From the NCBI GenBank assembly GCA_036397815.1, contig DASWIE010000099.1:1-24513 (forward strand): a DNA stretch of 24,513 bases, written 5' to 3'. This document shows, piece after piece, positions 6,856 through 14,612 of the stretch. The first letter of the stretch is position 1; each line of letters opens with the position of its first letter. The notes beneath the pieces are model-generated. The model saw only the letters and a program-made list of their open reading frames with translations, was not told the origin of the DNA and ran no database searches. The position numbers and the translations under genes are program-made. This DNA comes from DASQFY01 sp036397815. GTDB taxonomy: Bacteria; Chloroflexota; Limnocylindria; QHBO01.

Positions 6856-8074
6856 CGCCCCCGATCGTAGCACCAGCCATCGCGTCACCCACCCGCGCGT
6901 CACGTTGGCGCTGCTGGCGCTCGGCCACGCCGTCATCCATGCCCAATCGGCGCTGATGCCGCTCATCTACCCGATCGTGATCCTGCAGTTCGACCTGAGC
7001 GTGCGAGACATCGGTCTTTTCATTGCGGTGACCACCGCCGTCGGCGGCACCATGCAGCTCGCCTACGGCTTCCTGACCCGATGGGTCGCACGCCCCGCAC
7101 TGCTGGCCGGCGGCCAGATCGTCTTCGGCGCGAGCCTGATCGCCGGTGGGCTTGCGGGCTCGATTGGCCAGCTGCTCGGCGCCATCAGCGGGGCGCGCAT
7201 AGGCGCCAGCCCGCAGCACCCGGTCGGCAATGCCCTGCTGTCGGACGCATTTCCGGAGGAGCGCCGCGGCTTTGCCATCAGCGCGCACATCAGCGGCGGC
7301 AACGTGGGCACCCTCCTGGTCCCGTTCGTGGGCGGCGCGCTCCTCGCCACCGTCGGCTGGCAGGCGACCCTCGCCCTCTTCGGCGTCCCTGCGCTGGCGG
7401 TCGGCGTGCTGATCGCGCTCAACGTTCGCGAGGACGGGCGGGCGTACCGCGCGGCCGCGCGCGACGCCGGCTCGGTGCGCACCCAGCTCCGCGCAGTCCT
7501 GGGGCGCCGCGACCTGCGACTGATCCTGGGCGCCGCCCTGATCGCCGCCGGCGGGCGCGGCCTGGACATCGTCGCGCCGTTCATGCTGCTCTACCTCCGC
7601 GGCCCGCTCGGCATCGACGAGGCCACCACCGGTTGGCTCTACGCCCTCCTGCTGGTCGGCGCGGTGGTCGGCCCGCTGCTCGCCGGGTGGCTCTCCGATC
7701 GGGTCGGCAGGCGGCGAACGCTGGTCACCTACTACCTGCTCTCGGCGGTCGGCATCCTCGCCTTCCTCGCCGCGGGTGCCAACCTCTGGCTCCTCGCTCC
7801 GCTGCTGCTTCCCTTCGGCACCGCCGTCTTCTCCGAGTCGCCCGTGCTTCAGGCCTACCTGGCGGACCGCGCCTCGGGACCGATCCGGGACGTCGCCTTC
7901 AGCGTCTACTTCACGTTCGCGTTCGGGATCGGCGCGTTCTGGGCCTTCGTTATCGGCAACGTGGTGGCGACCTGGGGCTACCCGGCAGCATTCGGCGTCA
8001 TGGCGGCCAGCTACCTCGCCGCCGCGCTCTTCCTTGTTGCCGTCCCCCCGGTGCGCTCCCCCCGCGAGGCCTAG
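6845..8074 (+). CDS. MFS transporter
   Basis: A 409-residue major facilitator protein with about 12 hydrophobic segments. Helix 1 begins near VTLALLALGHAVIHAQSALMP. The helix 4 region ARIGASPQHPVGNALLSDAF, with the following RGFAISAHISGGNVG, resembles the fosmidomycin-resistance-like (Fsr) and related sugar or drug MFS groups. LLAGWLSDRVGRRRTLV in the second half is a clear repeat of motif A. I use the GTG at 6845 (MTDIAPDRS). It overlaps the first codons of the divergent marR gene, so a later TTG start near 6905 is possible. The gene is probably controlled by the divergent MarR. XRE locus A begins 11 bases after its stop codon. Confidence 0.9.
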   Translation: MTDIAPDRSTSHRVTHPRVTLALLALGHAVIHAQSALMPLIYPIVILQFDLSVRDIGLFIAVTTAVGGTMQLAYGFLTRWVARPALLAGGQIVFGASLIAGGLAGSIGQLLGAISGARIGASPQHPVGNALLSDAFPEERRGFAISAHISGGNVGTLLVPFVGGALLATVGWQATLALFGVPALAVGVLIALNVREDGRAYRAAARDAGSVRTQLRAVLGRRDLRLILGAALIAAGGRGLDIVAPFMLLYLRGPLGIDEATTGWLYALLLVGAVVGPLLAGWLSDRVGRRRTLVTYYLLSAVGILAFLAAGANLWLLAPLLLPFGTAVFSESPVLQAYLADRASGPIRDVAFSVYFTFAFGIGAFWAFVIGNVVATWGYPAAFGVMAASYLAAALFLVAVPPVRSPREA

Positions 8075-8085
8075 CCGCGGCCCGC

Positions 8086-8118
8086 GGATATCGCCGGTAG
8101 CGATCTATGGGCGCCGAT
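8086..8118 (+). repeat. Left inverted repeat of XRE locus A
   Basis: These 33 bases match the reverse complement of 9045-9077 at 27 of 33 positions. The inner 19 bases, GCGATCTATGGGCGCCGAT (8100-8118), match at 18 of 19. The repeat begins 11 bases after the MFS stop codon. No target-site duplication was found outside the pair. Confidence 0.75.
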
Positions 8119-8137
8119 CGGCCGCTTCGCGCCTCGG

Positions 8138-8158
8138 TTGATCGCTGGCAGCCATCAA
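8138..8158. repeat. 21-bp near-palindrome at the stop codon of XRE A
   Basis: TTGATCGCTGG followed by CAGCCATCAA is a palindrome apart from the central base and one symmetric pair, and it contains the stop codon of the XRE A gene. It includes a copy of the TT(G)ATCGCTGG motif that also occurs at 8955-8964 and 9006-9015 on the 5' side. It could be an operator-type site or a 3' hairpin; there is no T-run. Confidence 0.55.
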
Positions 8159-8907
8159 GGGTCGCGAGAGGAACGGTTCCCGCGCGGATTGATCACTGGT
8201 GACGATACTCGGTTGTTGGCGGTCTTCGATGACCTGGCGCGGACGTAGAGGATCCCATCTCCCCCGCAAGGCGTGCCCAGCCGGATGGCTCGCCAAATTT
8301 GGCGCGAAGTAATCGGGAACGTCCGGTGGATGAGCTCAGCGTGCGGAGCCAGTCGCTCGCGCGTCATCCGGGTGTCGGGCACGGCGATCACGAGGCGGAC
8401 CGGCCGAGACTCCCGCTCGCTCAGCGAGGCACGCTTCAGCCCATCTGCGCGAAGCTGAGCCTGCACGTCGGCGAGAGTGCGCTCGATCTCGATGTCGAGC
8501 ACCTCGTCTGGCCGTTCCAGCAAGAGGTCTGCTGCTTGAAGAGCGCCGGGACCAGTTGGGACCTCCAACCGCGCCAGCCAAACGGAGCTTGACGAAGCGG
8601 CGACGACGGTGGCTATGGCCAGCTGTCCGGAATCCCGCAGCGGGACGGCAGCCGCCGGGAAGAGTCTGAGGGACATTTCGTGTCCACAAGCTGATGCGAG
8701 ACGGCAGCGGATGTCGAGCGATACGTTGGGATCTCCGGCTTCCACCGCGCTCACACTCGATTGGGTTACGCCGGCCCGAAGGGCAAGCTGTCGCTGCGTC
8801 ATGCCTGCCGTCACTCTGGCTGTCAGCAACTCCCGGCCGTTGCGTCGCGCGAGCTCGCGCCAACGATTCCGTCCTTGCACCGCGGATCGGGACTTCAGAC
8901 CGTGCAC
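8155..8907 (-). CDS. XRE helix-turn-helix protein with conserved C-terminal domain (paralogue A)
   Basis: About 250 residues from a GTG at 8907. The N-terminus holds an XRE-type helix-turn-helix (RVTAGMTQRQLALRAGVTQS and SVSAVEAGDPNVSL). It is joined to a roughly 140-residue domain shared with the proteins at 14613-15329 and 21148-21804. The marks of this domain are VPLRDSGQL, W-x-x-R-x-E-V-P, A-A-D-L-L-L, an E-x3-R-x3-D-x-QAQ-x-R-x4-LK block, RLVIAVPDTR, a late F-P and GGDGILYVR. The last 28 residues, past YVR, have no counterpart in paralogue B and run into flanking repeats. The longer frame to 9003 would cross 5' repeats, so I prefer 8907. Gene and flanking repeats form a solitary antisense cassette between plus-strand genes. 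The Asp/Glu/Lys pattern could be a degenerate nuclease-type fold; that is speculation. Confidence 0.82.
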   Translation of the reverse strand: MHGLKSRSAVQGRNRWRELARRNGRELLTARVTAGMTQRQLALRAGVTQSSVSAVEAGDPNVSLDIRCRLASACGHEMSLRLFPAAAVPLRDSGQLAIATVVAASSSSVWLARLEVPTGPGALQAADLLLERPDEVLDIEIERTLADVQAQLRADGLKRASLSERESRPVRLVIAVPDTRMTRERLAPHAELIHRTFPITSRQIWRAIRLGTPCGGDGILYVRARSSKTANNRVSSPVINPRGNRSSRDP

Positions 8908-8927
8908 GCGAGGGATCGTGCAATGTT

Positions 8928-8943
8928 GGCGCTTATCAGCGCC
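8928..8943. repeat. Operator-like inverted repeat upstream of XRE A
   Basis: GGCGCT-TATC-AGCGCC has perfect 6-base arms and a 4-base centre. It ends 20 bases upstream of the GTG at 8907, a natural place for an autoregulatory site of the XRE protein. Confidence 0.55.
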
Positions 8944-8954
8944 GTAATGGCGAG

Positions 8955-9015
8955 TTATCGCTGGCGGCGCTCCATGGACGCCGATGACCCCTGCCTGGCG
9001 CAACCTTATCGCTGG
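8955..9015 (+). repeat. Paired TTATCGCTGG direct repeats, 5' side of XRE A
   Basis: Identical decamers TTATCGCTGG occur at 8955-8964 and 9006-9015, 51 bases apart. Related copies lie on the other side of the gene: TTGATCGCTGG at 8138-8148 and TTGATCACTGG at 8189-8199. Confidence 0.6.
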
Positions 9016-9044
9016 TCGCGATCAGGCGGGGTGTAGAGGCATTC

Positions 9045-9077
9045 ATCGGCGCCGATAGATCGCCGCGAGCAATATCC
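9045..9077 (-). repeat. Right inverted repeat of XRE locus A
   Basis: Partner of 8086-8118. It begins with the perfect 12-bp palindrome ATCGGCGCCGAT (9045-9056) and ends in ATATCC, the complement of GGATAT at 8086. The A unit from repeat to repeat is 992 bp. Confidence 0.75.
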
Positions 9078-9117
9078 CCGTGGCCAGGTAACCCTTCCGC
9101 AGCGAGGGGAGAGGCCC

Positions 9118-9144
9118 TAGGATGATCTCCCCGCGACGGAGGAG
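9118..9144 (+). promoter_or_regulatory. -10 box and Shine-Dalgarno of the cyclic-nucleotide-binding gene
   Basis: TAGGAT at 9118-9123 is followed by a strong GGAGGAG at 9138-9144, three bases before the ATG at 9148. Unlike several other genes here, this one has a conventional leader and ribosome-binding site. Confidence 0.6.
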
Positions 9145-9147
9145 CGA

Positions 9148-9558
9148 ATGGACTCGCAGAGCGCCACGTCAATCCCGCTGCTGGCGGTCCTGGACGCGCG
9201 CGCCCGCGATCAGGTGCTGCGCAACGCCCGCGAGCAGAGATACGCGCCGGGCGAGGTCGTCGTCAGGGAGGGCGCACCGGCTACCCACCTGTACCTGATC
9301 GTGAGCGGCACGGCCGTCGTCGAGCAGGGCGCGCAGGGGACGGTGGGGCGGATGGGCCCGGGCGAGTTCTTCGGTGAGCTGGCGCTGATCGAGGAGCACG
9401 GCCGCACCGCGACGGTCAAGGCCGAGACCGAGCTGACGACCATCGTCGTCTCGGCCTGGGAGTTCCGCGCCTCCCTGGAAGAGCACCCCGAGATGGCGGT
9501 GCCGATGCTGCACGCGATCATCGGTCGCCTCCACCGTCGCGAGCACCACCCCGGCTAG
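9148..9558 (+). CDS. Stand-alone cyclic nucleotide-binding domain protein
   Basis: A 136-residue protein that is almost entirely one cNMP-binding beta-barrel (CAP/PKA-R fold). The motifs seen are YAPGEVVVREGAPATHLYLI (first strands), then VGRMGPGEFFGELALIEEHG and RTATVKAET, the phosphate-binding cassette. It keeps the Glu of FGELAL and the Arg of RTA that bind the cyclic phosphate, so cAMP binding is plausible. There is no C-terminal helix-turn-helix, kinase or acetyltransferase domain, so it is not a Crp regulator. It is followed after 59 bases by acetyl-CoA synthetase. In mycobacteria a cAMP-controlled acetyltransferase with a similar domain regulates that enzyme, which gives a possible but unproven functional link. 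A class III cyclase is encoded at 22749. Confidence 0.9.
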   Translation: MDSQSATSIPLLAVLDARARDQVLRNAREQRYAPGEVVVREGAPATHLYLIVSGTAVVEQGAQGTVGRMGPGEFFGELALIEEHGRTATVKAETELTTIVVSAWEFRASLEEHPEMAVPMLHAIIGRLHRREHHPG

Positions 9559-9617
9559 CATCGCGGCCGACAACCTCCCAAGAACCGATACCTCCCCACG
9601 AGGAAGAGCAGCGCCCG

Positions 9618-11588
9618 ATGACCACCGAAGAGCGCACCGACGCGACCATCGAGAACCTCATGCGCGAGGAGCGGACCTTCCCGCCGCCGCCCGCCTTCGT
9701 CGAGAACGCGCTCCTCAACGACTGGGAGATCTACGAGCGCACCTCGTCCGACGAAGGGTTCAAGGCCTTCTGGGCGGAGGAGTCGAAGCGGATCGACTGG
9801 ATGGAGCCCTGGACCGAAGTGCTCGACTGGCAGCTGCCGTACGCCAAATGGTTCGTCAACGGCAAGCTGAACGTGAGCGTCAACTGCCTCGACCGCCACG
9901 TCTCCAACGGCAATGGCACCAGGGTCGCGTATCACTGGGAGGGGGAGCCGGGGGACACCCGCACCATCACCTACCAGCAGCTGCTCGACGAGACCTGCCA
10001 GATGGCCAACGCCCTCCGCGCGCTGGGCGTGAAGAAGGGCGACCGGGTGGCCATCTACATGCCGATGATCCCCGAGCTGCCGGTGGCGATGCTCGCCTGC
10101 GCCCGCATCGGCGCGCCGCATAGCGTGGTGTTTGGCGGCTTTTCCGCGGATGCGCTGGCGGGACGCATCGAGGACGCCGAGTGCGTCGCGGTGATCACGG
10201 CGGACGGCGGCTACCGCAAGGGCGCGACCGTGCCGCTGAAGGCGAATGCCGACGACGCCATCGGTCGGACCTCATCGGTCAAGCACTGCGTGGTGGTCAA
10301 GCGCACCGGCGACGACGTCGCCTGGGATGACACCAGGGACCACTGGTGGCACGAGCTGACCGCTGAGCAGCCGACCACCGCCGAGCCCGAGCCGATGGAC
10401 TCGGAGGACCTGCTCTACCTGCTCTACACCTCCGGCACCACCGCCAAGCCGAAGGGGATCATGCACACCACCGGCGGCTACCTGGTCGGCACCGCGACCA
10501 CCCATCGGTACATCTTCGACATCCATCCGGAGACCGATGTCTGGTGGTGCATGGCCGACATCGGCTGGGTGACGGGCCACTCGTACATCGTCTACGGCCC
10601 GCTCGCCAACGGGACGACCGGCATCATCTACGAGGGGGCGATCGACTTCCCGGACAAGGACCGATGGGCCCAGGTCGCCTCGAAGTACGGCACCACGATC
10701 CTGTACACCGCCCCAACTGCCATCCGCGCCCTGATGAAGTACGGCCATAAGGAGTTCGCGCGCGACGACCTCTCGTCGCTCCGCCTGCTCGGCAGCGTGG
10801 GCGAGCCGATCAATCCGGAGGCCTGGGCCTGGTACTGGGAGTACATCGGCGGCGAGCGCTGTCCGGTGGTCGACACCTGGTGGCAGACCGAGACCGGCAT
10901 GATCCTGATCACGCCGCTGCCGGGGATCACCACCCTCAAGCCTGGCAGCGCCACGTTCCCGTTCCCCGGGGTCAAGGCGGACGTGGTCGACGAGGCCGGC
11001 AACTCGGTGCCGCTGGGCGGCGGCGGCTACCTCGTCGTGGAGCGACCGTACCCGGCCATGCTGCGCGGCATCTATGGGGATCACGAGCGCTACGTGGAGA
11101 CGTACTGGACCAAGTACCCCGGGCGCTACTTCGCCGGCGACGGCTGCAAGCGCGACGAGGAGGGCTACTACTGGCTGCTGGGCCGCGTGGATGACGTGAT
11201 GAACGTCTCAGGCCACCGCATCTCGACCACCGAGGTCGAGTCCGCGCTCGTCTCGCATCCGGCCGTGGCTGAGGCCGCCGTGGTGGGGCGCACCGACCCG
11301 ATCACCGGCCAGGCGATCTTCTCCTACGTGATCCTGCGTTCGGGGTTTGAACCGTCGGAGGAGCTGGCCGGCGAGCTGCGCGAGCACGTTTCCGAGGTGA
11401 TCGGCAAGCTGGCGCGGCCCAAGCAGATCATGTTCACCCCGGACCTGCCCAAGACCCGCTCCGGCAAGATCATGCGGCGCCTGCTGCGCGACATCGCCGA
11501 GCAGCGGGCGCTGGGTGACGTCACCACGCTGGCCGATACCAACGTGGTGAACACCATCCGCGAGGAGTCGGGCAAGGGCGAGGACTAA
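9618..11588 (+). CDS. acsA: Acetyl-CoA synthetase (AMP-forming)
   Basis: A 656-residue cytoplasmic enzyme of the ANL adenylating superfamily that converts acetate, ATP and CoA to acetyl-CoA, AMP and PPi. Features seen: the N-terminal ACAS domain (FKAFWAEESKRIDWMEPW, then NVSVNCLDRHV); the P-loop YTSGTTAKPKG (Ser272 region); VVDTWWQTETG, whose Trp-Trp-Gln segment limits the pocket to acetate-sized acids; the hinge and GRVDDVMNVSGHRIST; and a C-terminal RSGKIMRR with the catalytic Lys617, the residue inactivated by acetylation in Acs enzymes. Full normal length. A GAGGAAGAG sequence precedes the ATG at 9618. The upstream cNMP-binding protein may be co-transcribed. The 3' end converges with the lipoprotein gene, leaving 6 bases between stops. 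Acetate assimilation is the expected role. Confidence 0.96.
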   Translation: MTTEERTDATIENLMREERTFPPPPAFVENALLNDWEIYERTSSDEGFKAFWAEESKRIDWMEPWTEVLDWQLPYAKWFVNGKLNVSVNCLDRHVSNGNGTRVAYHWEGEPGDTRTITYQQLLDETCQMANALRALGVKKGDRVAIYMPMIPELPVAMLACARIGAPHSVVFGGFSADALAGRIEDAECVAVITADGGYRKGATVPLKANADDAIGRTSSVKHCVVVKRTGDDVAWDDTRDHWWHELTAEQPTTAEPEPMDSEDLLYLLYTSGTTAKPKGIMHTTGGYLVGTATTHRYIFDIHPETDVWWCMADIGWVTGHSYIVYGPLANGTTGIIYEGAIDFPDKDRWAQVASKYGTTILYTAPTAIRALMKYGHKEFARDDLSSLRLLGSVGEPINPEAWAWYWEYIGGERCPVVDTWWQTETGMILITPLPGITTLKPGSATFPFPGVKADVVDEAGNSVPLGGGGYLVVERPYPAMLRGIYGDHERYVETYWTKYPGRYFAGDGCKRDEEGYYWLLGRVDDVMNVSGHRISTTEVESALVSHPAVAEAAVVGRTDPITGQAIFSYVILRSGFEPSEELAGELREHVSEVIGKLARPKQIMFTPDLPKTRSGKIMRRLLRDIAEQRALGDVTTLADTNVVNTIREESGKGED

Positions 11589-11594
11589 GGCCCG

Positions 11595-12065
11595 CTACTG
11601 ACCCACCCCCAGCGTGATCTGCACGATCGTGTTGCCGGCGTTCTCGTCGGCGGCGACGGTCACGCCTCCCTGGACGCCGCTGCCGTCCTCGTTGCCGATA
11701 ACGAAGGTGTGGGTGTTGCCCGCGCTCGACGTCCCGATCACGTTGACGCCGAGCTCGTTGAACTTGTTCTCGTAGTAGCTCTTCAGCGAATCGACCGAGT
11801 CGGTCGAGGTGTAGCCGACGAGGAGCGAGCCTTCCGCCTCGAACCGAGAGGCCTCTGTGGAGTTCGGCGGCACCAGGTCGTTGGCCAGCTGGTCGACATC
11901 GCCACCGTCCCCACCATTGCCGCCACCGCCGCCATCAACGGAAGCCGCTGGGGTGTCGCTCTCCTCCGACCCGTTGCCGCCGCCGCCTTCACTGGCTGCT
12001 GGTGAGCCGCAGGCGATGACCATGACTGCCAGGAGAGGCAAAATGAGTGCTCGGGACCAGCGCAT
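11595..12065 (-). CDS. Small lipoprotein with Gly-rich linker, function unknown
   Basis: A 156-residue protein with a lipoprotein signal peptide: MRWSRALILPLLAVMVIAC, with lipobox VIAC and Cys19 as the modified residue, so it is membrane-tethered and extracytoplasmic. Residues 20-57 are a low-complexity Gly/Ser/Asp linker. The remaining roughly 100 residues form a compact mixed alpha/beta domain (SLLVGYTSTDSVDSLKSYY, NVIGTSSAGNTHTFVIGN, GGVTVAADENAGNTIVQIT). I do not recognise the family; the last segment looks like a small beta-sheet domain. A GGAGGA on the minus strand precedes the ATG. It diverges from the META-domain lipoprotein gene at 12162 and converges with acsA. A hairpin-forming sequence (GCCTGC at 12084-12089, GCAGGC at 12107-12112, with GCCCATTGGGC nested inside) lies in its upstream region. 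Confidence 0.85.
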   Translation of the reverse strand: MRWSRALILPLLAVMVIACGSPAASEGGGGNGSEESDTPAASVDGGGGGNGGDGGDVDQLANDLVPPNSTEASRFEAEGSLLVGYTSTDSVDSLKSYYENKFNELGVNVIGTSSAGNTHTFVIGNEDGSGVQGGVTVAADENAGNTIVQITLGVGQ

Positions 12066-12161
12066 CGGTCCGTCCTCCGAAACGCCTGCCCATTGGGCAA
12101 CGGCGAGCAGGCGCTCAGCGTCGGGTCAGGCTGGGCCGGACACTACGGGTGAGGGTTTGCG

Positions 12162-12992
12162 GTGTCAAGGTCTACTGCGCCCCGACGGAACGCAGCTGCG
12201 CCTGGCGACGTCTGGCGCAGCGTGAAGCAACTGGGCGCCGTCGTCATCGTCGCGCTGTGCGCAGCCTGCTCGGCAGCCGGCAGCCCCAACTCGGGCGCCG
12301 CTGATCCCTCTGGCCTGCTCGGCAGCTGGGTGCTGGTGAAGGGCACCGGCCCCGCGGGCGAGGTCCAGATCGTTGACGGCTTTCGGATCACGCTCGAGAT
12401 CCAGGGCCCGCAGGTCGGCGGCACGTCGGCCTGCAACCAGTATTTCGGACGGATCGCCGCCTCCGGCAACGCCCTGCGCATCTCGGAGCTGGGCGGGACC
12501 GAGATGGCCTGCGAGCCGCGGGTGATGGCGGCGGAGTCGGCTTACTGGGCGGCGCTGGGCGCCGTCACCAGCTGGGCGCGCAACGGGGACAGCCTGACCC
12601 TCGCAGGCCCGAACGCGGCGCTGACCTACAAGCTCCTCGAGCCGGTCCCGGACGCCGCCATGGTCGACACCATCTGGGTGCTCGACACCCTCATCTCCGG
12701 AGACGCGGCGTCATCGGTCGAGGCTCGCGCCACATTGGCGCTGCGCTCGGATGGCACGTTCGCCGGCTCGACCGGTTGTCGCGATTTCACCGGCCTGTAT
12801 CAGGTCCAGGGAGACCAGGTGATTTCCATTGACCTGGCCGTCGTGGGTGAGTGCCCGGCGGAGCTGGCGAGCCTGGACAGCCACGTCGTGACCGTCCTGG
12901 AGGGCGAGTTCACGGTCGAGGTTGTGGGCAACCGCCTGACGCTCGGCGCGGCGGGGAACCTCGGCCTGGGCTACACGACCGAGGCGGAATAG
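12162..12992 (+). CDS. Lipoprotein with two META domains
   Basis: A 276-residue putative lipoprotein. After the hydrophobic stretch GAVVIVALCAACSAAG, which contains a non-ideal lipobox, come two META-type (HslJ-like) domains. The first (about residues 47-160) has LLGSWVLVKGTG, the signature GGTSACNQYFGRI, and GGTEMACEPRVMAAE. The second (about 168-270) has DTIWVLDTLIS, FAGSTGCRDFTGLYQV and VVGECPAEL. META domains occur in heat-inducible or envelope lipoproteins such as HslJ; their biochemical role is not settled. Cysteines in each repeat lie at META-typical places. A GAGGG six bases before the GTG at 12162 supports that start. The GTG at 12222 (MKQLGAVVIVAL) would give a more standard short signal peptide and remains possible. 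Confidence 0.85.
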   Translation: MSRSTAPRRNAAAPGDVWRSVKQLGAVVIVALCAACSAAGSPNSGAADPSGLLGSWVLVKGTGPAGEVQIVDGFRITLEIQGPQVGGTSACNQYFGRIAASGNALRISELGGTEMACEPRVMAAESAYWAALGAVTSWARNGDSLTLAGPNAALTYKLLEPVPDAAMVDTIWVLDTLISGDAASSVEARATLALRSDGTFAGSTGCRDFTGLYQVQGDQVISIDLAVVGECPAELASLDSHVVTVLEGEFTVEVVGNRLTLGAAGNLGLGYTTEAE

Positions 12993-13025
12993 AGGGCCCC
13001 GGCTCCAGCGCCTTGCCGCGCGGTG

Positions 13026-13031
13026 TACAGT
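13026..13031 (+). promoter_or_regulatory. Probable -10 box of the SGNH hydrolase gene
   Basis: TACAGT, preceded directly by TG, lies about 48 bases before the ATG at 13079. A purine-rich GCGGAGGGG just before the ATG serves as ribosome-binding site, so this gene has a normal leader. Confidence 0.4.
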
Positions 13032-13078
13032 GCTGGTGCTGCTCATCGCCGCACGGGCGGCACAAGCGGAGGGGACCG

Positions 13079-14497
13079 ATGCGTCGGCGACTCTGGCTCG
13101 TCGCACTGCTCACGAGCGCCCTGCTCTCCGGGCTCCTGCCCGCCGCGGTTGCTGCCGCCGACCCGCCACCGCTGCCGAGCTCGATGGCCGCCGTCGGTGA
13201 CTCGATCACCCAGGCGGCCAGTACCGGCGGCAGCCTGGGCGCCGACTACCCGCAGAACTCGTGGTCGACCGGCACCAACACGACGGTCAGCAGCCACTAC
13301 CTGCGGCTGCTGGCCATGAACCCGGCGATCAGCGGGCGCAACTACAACCGGTCGGTGAGCGGCGCCAAGATGGTCGACCTGAACGGCCAGATGCAGCAGG
13401 TCGTGACCCTCCATCCCGACTACGTCACGGTCCTCATCGGTGGCAATGACATCTGCACCGATACGGCCGCGCAGATGACATCGGTCTCGACATTCCGTTC
13501 GCAGTTCGTTGCCGCCATGAACACGCTCACGGCGGGCTCGCCGACCACGAACGTCTACGTGGTGAGTATCCCTCGCGTTTACCACCTCTGGGAGATCTTC
13601 AAGGACAACTGGTGGGCGCGCATCATCTGGAGCTTCGGGAACATCTGCCAGTCGCTGCTCGCCAACCCACTATCGACCGATGGTGCCGACGTCACTCGGC
13701 GGGCAACCGTCGCGCAGCGGAACGTCGACTTCAACACCCAGCTCGCCCAGGTGTGCGCCGCCTACTTGCGCTGCCGCTTCGATAACAACGCCGTGTACAA
13801 CGCGGAGTTCACGACCTCGGATGCGGCAGGGGATTACTTCCATCCCTCGATCGCCGGGCAAGCCAAGCTCGCGCTCGTCAGTTGGGGCGCCGGCTATTGG
13901 GCCGCCGGGCCGCCTCCGCCGCCCAACCAGGCACCGGTGGCGAGCTTCACCTCCAGCTGCACGGACCTGACCTGCTCCTTCAACGGGAGCGCATCCACCG
14001 ATCCCGACGGCTCGATCATCGGCTACGCCTGGACGTTCGGAACCGATGGGACGGGCACCGGCGCCACCTCGAGCCACACCTTCTCGTCGGCCGGCACCTA
14101 TAACGTGACCCTGACCGTGACCGATGACGACTTCGCCACCAACAGCGTGGTGCAGTCGGTCACCGTCAGCGCACCCCCGCCACCAATCGCGACGGTCAGC
14201 GTTGGTGACCTGTCCGGCACGGGCAGCCCGCGGAAAGGTGGATGGACCGCGACCGTGACCGTGACCACGATCGATGCGGACGGCAGGCCGGTGAGTGCGG
14301 CCACGGTGAGCGGCTTGTGGACGTCCGGCGCGGCGGGCAGCTGCACGACGAGCGCTGCCGGCACCTGCTCCTTCTCGCTGAACGTGAATCGGAAGCTTGC
14401 CGCCATCACCTGGACCGTGGGGGATATCACCCACGCCACGCGGACCTACAACCCGGCGGGGAACCTCTTCTCCAGCGTCACGATCGCGCGCCCATAG
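13079..14497 (+). CDS. Secreted SGNH/GDSL hydrolase with PKD domain
   Basis: A 472-residue secreted esterase or lipase-like protein. Residues 1-27 are a Sec signal peptide (MRRRLWLVALLTSALLSGLL, then AAVAAA as likely cleavage region). The SGNH catalytic domain covers about residues 32-275: block I VGDSIT (Ser42 nucleophile), block III GGND (Asn123, Asp124) and block V DYFH (Asp252, His255). A PKD domain follows (about 282-365: APVASFTSSC, STDPDGSIIGYAWTFG, AGTYNVTLTVTDDD), then a roughly 100-residue C-terminal Ig-like domain (SVGDLSGTGSPRKGGWTATV). Such modules often bind carbohydrate or surface polymers, so polysaccharide or lipid ester hydrolysis outside the cell is plausible. I chose the ATG at 13079 because it gives the signal peptide and has a strong GGAGGGG upstream. 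XRE locus B begins 24 bases after the stop. Confidence 0.92.
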   Translation: MRRRLWLVALLTSALLSGLLPAAVAAADPPPLPSSMAAVGDSITQAASTGGSLGADYPQNSWSTGTNTTVSSHYLRLLAMNPAISGRNYNRSVSGAKMVDLNGQMQQVVTLHPDYVTVLIGGNDICTDTAAQMTSVSTFRSQFVAAMNTLTAGSPTTNVYVVSIPRVYHLWEIFKDNWWARIIWSFGNICQSLLANPLSTDGADVTRRATVAQRNVDFNTQLAQVCAAYLRCRFDNNAVYNAEFTTSDAAGDYFHPSIAGQAKLALVSWGAGYWAAGPPPPPNQAPVASFTSSCTDLTCSFNGSASTDPDGSIIGYAWTFGTDGTGTGATSSHTFSSAGTYNVTLTVTDDDFATNSVVQSVTVSAPPPPIATVSVGDLSGTGSPRKGGWTATVTVTTIDADGRPVSAATVSGLWTSGAAGSCTTSAAGTCSFSLNVNRKLAAITWTVGDITHATRTYNPAGNLFSSVTIARP

Positions 14498-14521
14498 CAG
14501 GAAGAGGGCGGATCGTCCGCT

Positions 14522-14536
14522 AGCACTCACGGTGCT
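14522..14536 (+). repeat. Locus B palindrome P1
   Basis: AGCACTCACGGTGCT is an AGCAC-N5-GTGCT palindrome followed by GTAATCGACG. It lies 24 bases after the SGNH stop codon. A separate short palindrome, GCGGA-TCG-TCCGC (14508-14520), directly precedes it and could act as a hairpin. Confidence 0.7.
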
Positions 14537-14573
14537 GTAATCGACGTTATCCGCCATGATCCGGTCGTCGGTA

Positions 14574-14588
14574 GGCACCACGAGTGCT
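14574..14588 (-). repeat. Locus B palindrome P2 (inverted relative to P1)
   Basis: GGCACCACGAGTGCT is a one-mismatch copy of AGCAC-N5-GTGCT. Its flanking GGTCGTCGG (14563-14571) is the exact reverse complement of CCGACGACC (15398-15406) next to P3, so P2 and P3 form an inverted pair around the gene. P2 ends 24 bases before the XRE B stop codon. Confidence 0.7.
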
Positions 14589-14612
14589 GCCAGGGCGCCA
14601 GCCGATCCCAAA

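Noticed and set aside
8086..9077. Insertion sequence with a known transposase at XRE locus A
   Set aside because: Inverted repeats are present, but the only gene is the XRE protein, no DDE or tyrosine transposase motif is seen, and no target-site duplication was found. I therefore describe it as an unclassified cassette.
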